Origin: Myxococcales bacterium
Lineage (GTDB): Bacteria > Myxococcota_A > Polyangia > Nannocystales > Nannocystaceae
Direction: 5' to 3'
DNA length: 64,000 nucleotides
NCBI GenBank assembly: GCA_020633295.1
Contig: JACKDW010000001.1
Coordinates: 62,001 to 126,000 of the forward strand
The notes beneath the pieces are model-generated. The model was not told the DNA's origin. It saw only the letters and a list, made by a program, of their open reading frames with translations, and did no database searches. Made by a program: the position numbers and the translations under genes. This document shows positions 34,370 to 43,117 of this stretch, piece after piece. How positions within the stretch are numbered: the stretch's first letter is position 1; every line of letters begins with the position of its first letter.

Positions 34370-36007
34370 TCAGGCTCGCAGCTGGCCCGCGGCGCCGCCG
34401 GCCCCGATGGCGCTCTGGCCGACATCCTCGAAGCTGAGGTTGTTGATGTTGAACTTCATCAGCTTGACGGCCCACCACGGCGAGTAGATGCCGAGGGTGA
34501 CGAGCGTCAGCAGGTAGCCGACGAGGAACTCCACGAACAGCTCGCCGCCCGTGCCGCTGAACTTCGGCACGATCGTCCGGCCCTTGACGTTGATCCGGGT
34601 GTTGTGGGTGTTGAACTTGACGAGGTTGACCTGGAACCAGGGGAAGTAGATGCCGAAGGTGATCATCGTCAGCAGCATGCCGACGAGGTTGACCACGAAC
34701 AGCTCGCCGCCCGTGCCCACGAAGTCGGCCTGACCCACGAGCTCGGAGCCGTCCTCGTAGATCTCGATGTTGTTGTTGATCCACTTCTGCAGCTTGCAGC
34801 TGAACCAGGGCGCGTAGATGCCGAAGGTGATCCCGGTGAGGATCATGCCGACGAGGAAGGTGACGAACAGCTCGCCGCCCTTGCCCTTGAAGTTGAGCCG
34901 GTACTGCTTGCCGCTGGCCGTGGTGAAGGTCGTGTTCTCGGCGAAGTAGTCGATCAGGTTGCAGATGAACCAGGGACCGTAGATGCCGAGGGTGATGGCG
35001 GTGAGCAGGTAGCCGACGAGACCGCGGACGAACAGCTCGCCGCCCGTGCCCGTGAACGCCATGCCCATCTGCCCGCCCGGCAGCCCCTTGATCGTCGTGT
35101 TGTCGTACTGGAACTTGCGCAGCTTGACGACGAACCAGGGCAGGTAGATGCCGAAGGTGATCATCGTCAGGAGCAGCCCGACGAGGTAGGTGACGAGCAG
35201 CTCGCCGCCCGTGCCGTTGAAGTCCGGGCGAACCGGCTCGGTCAGGCCGGAGCTCATGGCTGGGGTGGCAGGCGACGCCGGGGCGAGGCCACCGCCGCCG
35301 CTCGGGGGCATGGGCCCGCCGACGAGCGGGCTCGGCGCGGGATTGACCGGGGCCGGCGCGGGATTAATCGGGGCCGGCGCGGGGTTGATCGGGGCCGGCG
35401 CGCCGCCTGGCACTCCGAGGCCACCAGGAGGAGGTCCACCGAGACCGCCGGGAGGGGGGCCACCGAGGCCACCGGGAGGAGGTCCGCCGAGACCAAGCCC
35501 ACCCGGAGCGCCGCCCGCCGGTGGCGGAGGGGCGCCGAGACCAGGACCGCCTACAGGCGCGCCGACAGCCATCGGCGGGCGACCCGCCGGGGCTCCACCG
35601 AGCGAGCCGAGCGAGCCGGGCGCGCCCATGCTGGGCGGACGACCGGGCATGGGCGGCGCGCCCATCGCAATCATGGTCTTGCCGCCGCCAAACGCCGCCT
35701 TCGGTCCGCCGTGCACGGACATGAGCGTCAAGGTGGTCTGGCCACAGACAAACGACTGCCCAGGCGAGACCGCGAACTGGGGCACGCGCGTGCCGTTGTA
35801 GATGACTCCGTTGGTGCTGCCGAGATCCTTGACGGTCACGCGCCCGTTGACGAAGTGAATCTCTGCGTGACGGCCTGACGCCTGGGTATCACCGAGCACG
35901 ATGTCACCCTGGTCGCGACCGACGACGGTGATCTGCTCTTTGATGTTCCGTGTCTCGGCCGGTCGATCCAGGTAGTTGATCTTGAGGACGTAGTAGGTTT
36001 CAGCCAC
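34370..36007 (-). CDS. FHA-domain membrane protein with five DUF898-like repeats
   Basis: I chose the GTG at 36007 because GGAGG lies six bases before it; this gives 545 residues. Residues about 25-95 are an FHA phosphothreonine-binding domain (VVGRDQGDIVLGD, ASGRHAEIHF, DLGSTNGVIYNG). A long Pro/Gly/Ala linker (about 105-255), including 21-bp repeats encoding GGPPPGL-like and NPAPAPI-like heptapeptides, leads to five units of the pattern GTGGELFV-x-LVG-LLT-ITFGIY-PWF, each with one hydrophobic hairpin. This is the DUF898 pattern. It may link Thr phosphorylation by kinases, such as the one at 38021, to a membrane assembly; that link is inference. Confidence 0.88.
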   Translation of the reverse strand: MAETYYVLKINYLDRPAETRNIKEQITVVGRDQGDIVLGDTQASGRHAEIHFVNGRVTVKDLGSTNGVIYNGTRVPQFAVSPGQSFVCGQTTLTLMSVHGGPKAAFGGGKTMIAMGAPPMPGRPPSMGAPGSLGSLGGAPAGRPPMAVGAPVGGPGLGAPPPPAGGAPGGLGLGGPPPGGLGGPPPGGLGGPPPGGLGVPGGAPAPINPAPAPINPAPAPVNPAPSPLVGGPMPPSGGGGLAPASPATPAMSSGLTEPVRPDFNGTGGELLVTYLVGLLLTMITFGIYLPWFVVKLRKFQYDNTTIKGLPGGQMGMAFTGTGGELFVRGLVGYLLTAITLGIYGPWFICNLIDYFAENTTFTTASGKQYRLNFKGKGGELFVTFLVGMILTGITFGIYAPWFSCKLQKWINNNIEIYEDGSELVGQADFVGTGGELFVVNLVGMLLTMITFGIYFPWFQVNLVKFNTHNTRINVKGRTIVPKFSGTGGELFVEFLVGYLLTLVTLGIYSPWWAVKLMKFNINNLSFEDVGQSAIGAGGAAGQLRA

Positions 36008-36266
36008 GCATAGCCTCCGCTTGAGCAGCGCGAGTTTCGCAGCGACAGCGCGGATTCGCAAGCCGATGCCAGGCTTGGCGTAGATCTTTCTGTTCGGCGA
36101 GCGAGACGCCGAAAACCCCGTTACCGATGCGCGGAAGAGCGTGCCGCTCGCGGCTCTTTGGGTGAAGAAGTAGAGATCGTTCGCTTCGCGCGCGCCCGGC
36201 TAGCAAGACGCGCTCGAGCGTGCGCTGGGCAAACCGCGCACGCCCTCGACTCACGCGTGTTCCCGC

Positions 36267-37586
36267 TTACTCGGGGATCAGGGTCTCGCAGCCGAACTTG
36301 ACATCGATGCCCGCGCCTTCGTTGCCCTGAACTTTGGCGCAGGTATCGGGGCACAGGTGGATCATCTGCGGGTCGTTGTTGTCGTCGTAGTACCAGCCGT
36401 CGACCACGTCGTCACAGCCGGCGAGGTCGTCGACCTTGGGGATCGCCTCGGGGTTGTTGTTGATGTCGAGCTCGACGTTGACCTTGCCGAAGTCGATGTC
36501 CATGCCGTCGGGCTCGGGGATCAGGAACTCGCACGGCAGCTCGGCGTCGTCGACGACGACCGTCGAGAGCTCATTAAAGATCGGGCCGAACTCCTGATCG
36601 CAGAGGTCGCCGAGCAGCCCGCCGGTGAGGCCGACGAGCGTGACGTAGGCCGAGCCCTCGCTGGCGATCAGCGCGCAGCAGACCGGGTTCTGGATGCACC
36701 AGAGCACGTCGCCCGCGTCGTTCTCGCCGACGATCGCGTGGAAGCGGTAGTCGACGTACTCCGGGCCGAGCGCCTTGAACGCGGTGTTAAAGCTGTTCGC
36801 GTTCATCGACGCGTTGTCGTCGGAGACGACGATGACGTGCTTGAGCGCGTCGGGCCGCATGAAGTCGGCGTACATCGGGTGCGTCGAGAGCAGCTTGTCG
36901 AGCGCGTCGTTGCTGCCGACGCCGACCTGCACGTGCTTGTAGCCGCCGTTCTCGTTGTTGTCGGACGGGCAGTTGCCGGAGCCGAGCGGCGCGGCGATGC
37001 AGATGTCCGTCGACGAGATCAACACGACGTGCGCGTCCACGCCGCTGTTGACGATCTGCGACGAGAACGCGTTCATGTGGTTCTGCACCTGGTTCGCCTC
37101 GTAGTCCATGCTGCCCGAGGTGTCGATCGCGAAGATGATGTCGGCCGGGCGCGGCTTGACCTCCGCGGTCTCCTCGATCGCGCCGCAGGCCATCATCTCG
37201 CCCGTGGTCGCGCCGTCGGTGTCCGTCGGGTCGCTGTCGCTCGGGTCGCTGTCGCTCGGGTCGCCGGTGGTGGTGCTCGGATCGGTGGGGTCGGGCTCGG
37301 TGGTGCCCGACGGCTCGCTCGTGGACGGGTCGTCAGTTGTCCCTCCGGACATGTCCGTTGAAACGCCGCTGTCGGAGCCGCCGTCGGAGCCGCCGTCGGA
37401 GCCGCTGTCGGAGCCGTCGGAGACGCCGTTGGTCACCGACGCGTTCTGATTCGTCGCGGAGGTGACGTAGCCCGCCGAGCCCGTGCCCGACGCGTCTTCA
37501 CCGCCGCCGACGGTGCAGGCCAACGCCGACGCCGTCAGGAGAAGTCCAGGCCAAACCAACACGCGCGTCGACTGTTGCAAACCCAT
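36267..37586 (-). CDS. vWA-domain lipoprotein
   Basis: This 439-residue protein starts at ATG 37586 (MGLQQSTRVLVWPG), with lipobox ALAC. A Ser/Asp/Thr/Pro/Gly linker (about 25-130), partly Gly-Ser-Asp repeats, is followed by a von Willebrand A domain. The metal-ion-dependent adhesion site DTSGSM is present, and HVIVVSDDNAS gives the later MIDAS acidic residue. A Cys-rich C-terminal region (ELPCEFLIPEPDG, LAGCDD, HLCPDTC, FGCETLIPE) suggests disulphides. The protein is secreted and membrane-anchored, probably involved in adhesion or protein binding. It belongs to a vWA-lipoprotein type often seen in many copies in these bacteria. Confidence 0.9.
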   Translation of the reverse strand: MGLQQSTRVLVWPGLLLTASALACTVGGGEDASGTGSAGYVTSATNQNASVTNGVSDGSDSGSDGGSDGGSDSGVSTDMSGGTTDDPSTSEPSGTTEPDPTDPSTTTGDPSDSDPSDSDPTDTDGATTGEMMACGAIEETAEVKPRPADIIFAIDTSGSMDYEANQVQNHMNAFSSQIVNSGVDAHVVLISSTDICIAAPLGSGNCPSDNNENGGYKHVQVGVGSNDALDKLLSTHPMYADFMRPDALKHVIVVSDDNASMNANSFNTAFKALGPEYVDYRFHAIVGENDAGDVLWCIQNPVCCALIASEGSAYVTLVGLTGGLLGDLCDQEFGPIFNELSTVVVDDAELPCEFLIPEPDGMDIDFGKVNVELDINNNPEAIPKVDDLAGCDDVVDGWYYDDNNDPQMIHLCPDTCAKVQGNEGAGIDVKFGCETLIPE

Positions 37587-38020
37587 GATCTGCGTGTATC
37601 CCGGCCTACGCGGTCGAATCAACTGAGCGCGTATGCCCGGACTCACGCGTCAGTTCCCGGGTAATCGCTGTACATACACGAGAAACTGCGTCCCGGGCGC
37701 AGAGCCACGGTTCCGTCGCCCGATCCCTCTGAGATCTCACGGCCTCAAGTCCGACCACGAGTTCCCGCACAAGTTGTCATTTTTGTTTTTCAAACCACAT
37801 AAAATTCACAATCAATCCCCAGGGCGCCCACGTCGCTCCATTCGGCTCTGACCGCCAAAGGCCGCGATCTCGGCGTCTCCACCGCCACTCTATCCACAGG
37901 GAGACATGCAAACGGAGGCTACCCGCGCGGAGCGAGCACACCGCGCGGTTCAACGAAGATGGTGTTCCGTGGTACTGCAATCTTCGTAGCGTCCGACACC
38001 AGCCGCTCTCGTCACACGCG
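37587..38020. other. divergent intergenic region with an AT-rich island
   Basis: These 434 bases separate the vWA lipoprotein and kinase genes. The stretch 37772-37816 is clearly AT-rich in an otherwise GC-rich genome and contains TAAAAT (37800-37805), with TTGTCA 20 bases upstream, longer than the ideal spacing. It may hold promoters for one or both genes. No gene is supported. Confidence 0.5.
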
Positions 38021-39880
38021 ATGCCCAACACGACGGACAACCAGGCGACCGCTTCGACGCCCACGCCCGAGCCGCGCGACACCGCTCCGATGCGCGACAC
38101 CGCGAAGCCCCGTCGCCCCGTTGTCCCGAGACGCAAGCCCTGGCTCCCGCCCCAGCTCGAGGGTCGCGTGTTCAGCGGGCGCTACCGCATGGGCACGCTG
38201 CTCGGGATCGGCGGGATGGCGCTGATCTACAAGGCGGAGCACATCGAGATCCAGAAGCCCGTCGCGGTCAAGGTCCTGCACCCGCGCTACGCCGACGATC
38301 CAGAGCACGCCCGGCGCTTCCTCGAGGAGGCCCGGGCGGCGTCGCGACTGCGCCACGATCACATCATCGATATCACCGACTCCGGTCGCACGGAGGACGG
38401 CTACGTCTACTTCGTGCTCGAGTACCTCGAGGGCGAGGACCTGGCCAAGACGCTGCGCGAGGACGGCCCGATCCCCTGGATCCGCGTCGTCCACATCGCC
38501 AAGCAGATCTGCAAGGCGCTCGCCGAGGCGCACAAGAACACGATCATTCACCGCGACATCAAGCCGGCGAATTGCTTCCGGGTGACCCGGGATAACAACT
38601 CGGACTTCATCAAGGTCCTCGACTTCGGCATCGCCAGCTCGACGCTCGACACGAGCGACCCCAAGGTCAAGCCGAACAAGCCCAACACGCTGGACCAGAT
38701 GGGCACGCCGGCGTTCATGGCCCCGGAGCTGCTGCGCGGCGAGGCCTTCGATCACCGCGTCGACATCTACGCGCTCGGCGTGCTGATGTACCAGCTGCTC
38801 ACGGGCAAGCTGCCGCAGCGCCCGCTGCCCCGCGACCAGCGCCTGCCCGGCCGCCCGCGTCGCGCCGAGCGGCTGCGCAGCTCGGCCTCGCTGGTCCAGG
38901 ACTCGCCGGATCCCGATATCCCGGAGCAACTCGAGGCGATCATCATCCACGCGATGGCGCACGACCCGGAGCTGCGCTTCTTCGACGCCACCGAATTCCA
39001 CGACGCGCTCGAGCAGGTGCTCGTGGATCTCACGCTGTCGAACCAGCTCGTCGCCAACAGGCTCGCGCGCGATCCGCTGACCTGGCGCGGCGACCAGGAT
39101 CCCAACGCCGCCGCGATCGCGTCGACGCTCACGCCCATGGCCACGGGCGCCGTGCCGCGCAACGCGGAGGCGAGCAGCAGCTTCCTCGTCACCTACACGC
39201 CGGTGCCGAACGCGACCGCGCTGGCGGCCGAGCTCGCCGGGAAGCCGACGGGGCACATCTTGACGCCGATGACCACGGTGCTCGTCGCCTGCGCGATCGC
39301 GGTGCTGTTCGTGTTCGTCGGCTTGCGGGTGGTGTCGCCGCGCGCCGCGAGCGAGCTCGGCACGAGCCTCGCCGGCGCGACGCCGCGCGCGCTGTCGACG
39401 ACCGGCGAGGCCCACGCGCACGCGCGCAGGCCCGCGGTCGCCAGCGACATCGGCGACGCCGACGAGCCCGAGAGCGACACGACGACCGCCGCGCTGACGC
39501 CCGAGACCTCGCCGATCACCGCCGTGATCGAGGATACGTCCGAGGACGCGGCTACCCGGGACGCGCGCGTCGCCGCGAAGCACACGCACGCCAAGCCGCG
39601 ACGAGCGACCGGGAAGCTGCCGCGGCGCGCCTTCGATCGCGTGTACAAGCCGGCGGAGGACGCGATCCAGCAGCAGTGCTGGCGCTACACCGGCGGCATG
39701 CTGACCTCCTTTGATGTACGGGTGGCGGTGACGCCCGACGGCGCGGTCGAGTCCGTCGCCGTCACGCAGGGCTCCCCGAGCCTGAAGAAATGCGTCAAAT
39801 CCGCGCTCGCGGAGCTCGTGTTCCCGGAGTCCCGCCGCGGCGGGACGTTCACGCGCACGATCTCGCAGGCCGGCTCCTGA
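38021..39880 (+). CDS. transmembrane Ser/Thr protein kinase with periplasmic AgmX/TonB-like C-terminal domain
   Basis: This 619-residue Hanks-type kinase has the Gly loop GIGGMALIYK (62-71), Lys84 in VAVKV, HRDIKPAN (177-184), DFG (201-203) and APEL. The catalytic core ends near residue 330. A linker, one membrane segment (about 416-436) and an Ala/Thr/Asp-rich stretch lead to a small C-terminal domain. That domain has two Cys and the pattern GAVESVAVTQGSPSLKKCVKSALAELVFP, resembling the AgmX/PglI or TonB-like C-terminal fold. That domain would lie in the periplasm and may sense envelope state. No PASTA repeats are present. Probably a single-gene unit. Confidence 0.94.
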   Translation: MPNTTDNQATASTPTPEPRDTAPMRDTAKPRRPVVPRRKPWLPPQLEGRVFSGRYRMGTLLGIGGMALIYKAEHIEIQKPVAVKVLHPRYADDPEHARRFLEEARAASRLRHDHIIDITDSGRTEDGYVYFVLEYLEGEDLAKTLREDGPIPWIRVVHIAKQICKALAEAHKNTIIHRDIKPANCFRVTRDNNSDFIKVLDFGIASSTLDTSDPKVKPNKPNTLDQMGTPAFMAPELLRGEAFDHRVDIYALGVLMYQLLTGKLPQRPLPRDQRLPGRPRRAERLRSSASLVQDSPDPDIPEQLEAIIIHAMAHDPELRFFDATEFHDALEQVLVDLTLSNQLVANRLARDPLTWRGDQDPNAAAIASTLTPMATGAVPRNAEASSSFLVTYTPVPNATALAAELAGKPTGHILTPMTTVLVACAIAVLFVFVGLRVVSPRAASELGTSLAGATPRALSTTGEAHAHARRPAVASDIGDADEPESDTTTAALTPETSPITAVIEDTSEDAATRDARVAAKHTHAKPRRATGKLPRRAFDRVYKPAEDAIQQQCWRYTGGMLTSFDVRVAVTPDGAVESVAVTQGSPSLKKCVKSALAELVFPESRRGGTFTRTISQAGS

Positions 39881-39909
39881 GCCCGTACGGCTCCAGTCCG
39901 CGGCTGTGA

Positions 39910-39915
39910 TACCGT
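39910..39915 (+). promoter_or_regulatory. TACCGT -10 box six bases before ATG (leaderless type)
   Basis: TACCGT ends six bases before the ATG at 39922, preceded by GTGA. No Shine-Dalgarno lies in the six bases CCGCGC. Confidence 0.5.
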
Positions 39916-39921
39916 CCGCGC

Positions 39922-41286
39922 ATGCACGATACTGCGGTGCTTCGCGCACGGATCCAGGCTGCGCTTCAAGGCGGCGCGCTGGCGAGCTTGGGGTTGGGAG
40001 TCGCGTTGACGGGCTGCGATCCCGACGCGAGTTCGGGCCGCGCGCCGGCGTCGCAACAAGGCCGCGAGCTCCCGGTGAAGGCCGAGAAGGCGGCGCCGGT
40101 CCGAGATCCGCGGCTTTGGACGCCGCTCGACGACAGCGTGTACATCATTCAAGAGGGACGCGCGTTCGGCGAGTCGGGCCCCACGCAGCCCGATCAGTGG
40201 GGTATGGACCCCTTTGATCCGGACGGCGAGGAGGAGCAAGGCTGCCCGTCCGGGGACTGGTGCGGCCCCGTCGACGTCGCCGAGCGCTTCGCCGTCGAGG
40301 GGACGCCGCGCGAGCTCGGCTGCCCCGAACGCCTGCGCGGACAGAACAAGCCGCCGCTCAAGGCCAGCGACCCGCGACTCAAGGGCCTGTCGCTCAACCC
40401 GGTGATGATGGGTCGTCTGTACCCGATCGCGACCGGCGAGGCGCGCGAGAAGTCCGGCGACGACGCGGTCTGCTGCTACCACTGGTACGACTACTGCAGC
40501 GGCCGGCCGCTCCTCGACGGGGAGCGCGACGCCGAGGGCGTCGTCGCCACGCTGCGGCCCGGCGCTGCCTGGTCGGGAAGACAGATCCAGACGCCCGGCT
40601 CGCTCGACGAGCGCACGCGCGCGCGATTGACCCGCGCGTGGCTGGAGGACGCCCTGATGGAGCACGCGTCGGTCGCCGCGTTCGCGCGCGCGGCCCTCGA
40701 GCTGCTGGCCGTGGGCGCGCCGGCGGCCCTGATCGCCGGCTGCCGCCAGGCCGCGGCCGACGAGATCGCGCACGCGCGGCTGTGCTTCGCGCTCGCGCGC
40801 CGCTACGCGGGCGTCGACATGGAGCCCGCAGAATTGCCGAGCTCGGCCGCGGCGCCGCGCCGCGGGGGCCTCGTCGCGCTCGCGCGCGACACCTTCGCGG
40901 AGGGCTGCGTGGGCGAGACGATCGCCGCGCTCACGGCCGCGCGCGCGGCCCGTGCGTGCGCGGACCCGGAGGCACGCGCGGCGCTCGAGACGATCGCGGA
41001 GGACGAGGCGCGCCACGCCGCGCTCGCCTGGGCCACCGTCGACTACTGCTGCCGGCGCGGCGGTCAGGCGGTCATCCGCGCGCTCGCGGAGCACGCGACC
41101 GAGCTGCTCGCGCGCGCCGACGCGTCGCCGAGCGACGGTGACGACGACGACGCGTCCCTGCGCGCGCACGGGCGACTCGGGCCGGGGGAGCGCGCGCGCG
41201 CGCGTCGCGACGCGTGGCGCGAGCTGATCGCGCCGACGCTCGCCTCACTCACGGGAGACGCCCGACTCGCTGGCCGCCTCGGCTGA
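39922..41286 (+). CDS. ferritin-like-domain lipoprotein
   Basis: This 454-residue protein has a putative lipobox (VALTGC) near residue 32. The middle carries a Cys-containing segment (CPSGDWCGP, ELGCPERL, CCYHWYDYCSG). The C-terminal 220 residues form a ferritin-like four-helix bundle with the di-iron ligand set Glu247/His248 (ALMEHAS), Glu281 and His284 (DEIAHA), a Glu in GCVGE, and Glu/His in EDEARHA. It may oxidise or store iron, or act as an oxidase or oxygenase, on the envelope. Its 3' end overlaps the convergent truA by 42 bases. Confidence 0.85.
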   Translation: MHDTAVLRARIQAALQGGALASLGLGVALTGCDPDASSGRAPASQQGRELPVKAEKAAPVRDPRLWTPLDDSVYIIQEGRAFGESGPTQPDQWGMDPFDPDGEEEQGCPSGDWCGPVDVAERFAVEGTPRELGCPERLRGQNKPPLKASDPRLKGLSLNPVMMGRLYPIATGEAREKSGDDAVCCYHWYDYCSGRPLLDGERDAEGVVATLRPGAAWSGRQIQTPGSLDERTRARLTRAWLEDALMEHASVAAFARAALELLAVGAPAALIAGCRQAAADEIAHARLCFALARRYAGVDMEPAELPSSAAAPRRGGLVALARDTFAEGCVGETIAALTAARAARACADPEARAALETIAEDEARHAALAWATVDYCCRRGGQAVIRALAEHATELLARADASPSDGDDDDASLRAHGRLGPGERARARRDAWRELIAPTLASLTGDARLAGRLG

Positions 41287-42228
41287 GCGCGGCGCCGTCT
41301 CCTCCGAGGCCTCCTCAGCCGATCCTCGGGCGGTCGCCTCAGCTGTCCCTTCAGACATCACGCCCACGGCCTCCCCGGAGGCCTCCTGAGCTGTCCCCTT
41401 GGGCACCTCGTCGTCGCCGCGCCGCCAGAGCACCTCGACGAGCGTCAGCCCGCGCGCCGGCGCGGTGGTGCCGGCCGCGCGGCGATCGGGGCGCGCGAGC
41501 AGCTCCTGGATCGAGGCCGGCGCGCGCTGCCCGCGGCCGACCTCGACGAGCGTGCCGACCATGATGCGCACCATGTTGTGCAAGAAGGCCTCGCCGACCA
41601 CGTCGATCTCGAGCGTCGCGTCGCGCGGCGCCGCCAGCCGGCCGTCGTCCTCGGGGTAGGGATCGCCGAGCGGCTGGGCGCGGACGTCGACCTGGTTGAT
41701 CACGCGGATCGTCGTGGAGGCCTGACACGCGCTCGCGCGGAAGCTCGCGAAGTCGTGACGCCCGACGAAGTGCGCGGCGGCCTCGCGCATGCGCGCGACG
41801 TCGAGCGCGCCCGGCAGCTGCCACTCGCGCCCGGCGGTCCAGGGGTTGCGCTGCCGCCCGCAGCGGAGGCGATAGCGGTAGCGCTTGCCGTGGTTCTCGA
41901 ACCGCGGCTGCACCGGCGCGCCGCCCTCGCGCGCCTCCTCCCAGGCCGCGACCGCGACGATGTCGGCGGGCAGCTGGCTGGCGAGCCCGAGCAGCAGGCC
42001 GCGCGCGGGGATCGAGAAGGGGGGATCGAAGGCGACGAGCTGACCCCAGGCGTGCACGCCGGCGTCGGTTCGGCTGGCGCCGCGGGTCTCGATCGGGCCC
42101 TTGTAGAGCTTCGCGAGCGCGCGCTCGAGCTCCCCCTGCACGGTCGCCAACCCCTCGCCGGCGCCGCCCTGACGGGCGAAGCCGTGATACGCCGCGCCGT
42201 CGTAGGCGAGCCTCATGACCACGCTCAT
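41245..42228 (-). CDS. truA: tRNA pseudouridine(38-40) synthase TruA
   Basis: This enzyme isomerises uridine 38-40 in the anticodon arm of tRNAs. It has 327 residues, about 60 more than usual. Motifs are LAYDGAAYHGFARQ, TRGASRTDAGVHAWGQ with catalytic Asp55, FVGRHDFASFRAS and FLHNMVRIMVGTLVEVGRG. After LTLVEVLWRRGDDE the protein continues with a Ser/Glu/Ala-rich tail that is not part of the enzyme fold. That tail overlaps the convergent ferritin-like gene by 42 bases. A TATCCC box lies six bases before the ATG, close to the leaderless pattern. Confidence 0.95.
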   Translation of the reverse strand: MSVVMRLAYDGAAYHGFARQGGAGEGLATVQGELERALAKLYKGPIETRGASRTDAGVHAWGQLVAFDPPFSIPARGLLLGLASQLPADIVAVAAWEEAREGGAPVQPRFENHGKRYRYRLRCGRQRNPWTAGREWQLPGALDVARMREAAAHFVGRHDFASFRASACQASTTIRVINQVDVRAQPLGDPYPEDDGRLAAPRDATLEIDVVGEAFLHNMVRIMVGTLVEVGRGQRAPASIQELLARPDRRAAGTTAPARGLTLVEVLWRRGDDEVPKGTAQEASGEAVGVMSEGTAEATARGSAEEASEETAPRSAEAASESGVSRE

Positions 42229-42288
42229 GGGCCCGGGATACCACGCGAGCGCGCCCGCCGCGACCGTCGTGATACGCTGGCGTCACGC

Positions 42289-42942
42289 ATGCGCTCTCCT
42301 CCCTCGCGCGCCCTCAAACATGGCCTTCGAGTCATGGTCTACGATCGCACCTGCCGCGGCCGCGCGCTGCTGCCGGGCCTGACCCACGCGTGGTGGTCCG
42401 GCGGCGTGCTGTACCGGACCATGCGCCGCTTCGACGCCTGGTACGGGGCGCGGACCTGGGAGGAGGCGCTGACCTGGCTCGGGCGCGTCGGCGAGCGCGC
42501 GCCGCTGGCCGAGATCCAGTTCTGGGGGCACGGGAAGTGGGGGCTCGCGCGCGTCGACCGCGAGGCGCTCGACCTCTCGGCGCTGACGCGCGACCACCGA
42601 CATCACGCCGCGCTCCGCAAGATCCGCGAGGGCATGGTCACGGGGGGCCGCGGGCTGTGGTGGTTCCGCACCTGCGAGACCCTCGGCGCGGTCCCGGGGC
42701 AGACCTTCGCGCAGGCGTGGAGCGAGTTCTTCGACGCGCGCGTCGCCGGGCACACGTACATCATCGGGCCGTGGCAGAGCGGGCTGCACTCGCTCGCGCC
42801 CGGCGAGGCGCCGACGTGGTCGGCGGACGAGGGCCTGGCCCCGGGCGAGGACCCGGCGGCGCCGCGCCAGGCGCTGTGGTCTCGTCGTCGCCACCCGAAC
42901 ACGATCCACTGCCTCAACAACGTGATCCCGTCGGGCTACTAG
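42289..42942 (+). CDS. possible caspase-like (clan CD) cysteine peptidase or pseudo-peptidase
   Basis: This 217-residue protein starts at ATG 42289 and has no signal peptide. The hydrophobic strand before WGHGKWG (His81) and the strand WWFRTCETLG (Cys129) give the His-Gly and Cys-x-x-x-Gly spacing of caspase/CHAT/DUF4347-like domains, followed by AGHTYIIGPWQSG. In those families the His and Cys form the catalytic dyad. I infer this from pattern only. It could also be a non-enzymatic member of the fold. It is read toward the convergent histidine kinase gene and is not clearly in an operon. Confidence 0.6.
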   Translation: MRSPPSRALKHGLRVMVYDRTCRGRALLPGLTHAWWSGGVLYRTMRRFDAWYGARTWEEALTWLGRVGERAPLAEIQFWGHGKWGLARVDREALDLSALTRDHRHHAALRKIREGMVTGGRGLWWFRTCETLGAVPGQTFAQAWSEFFDARVAGHTYIIGPWQSGLHSLAPGEAPTWSADEGLAPGEDPAAPRQALWSRRRHPNTIHCLNNVIPSGY

Positions 42943-43117
42943 ACCCGCCCCAGGGCCTTCGGAACGCGACCAGGCGCTTCGGACACGTCCCTTCGAACGC
43001 ACGCGCGCGCGTCGGGCCGCTGCTTAACGATCAGGCGGCCCCTCCCTGGCTCGCGCGCGGCTCTACACCTCCGATCCGCGGAGCGTTTTTCGGCCCGAGC
43101 GAAGCAGTCGTCGTCCG

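Noticed and set aside
33784..34425. 213-codon minus-strand frame in the convergent gap
   Set aside because: It overlaps the antiporter end and the terminator; composition is irregular and no domain is seen.
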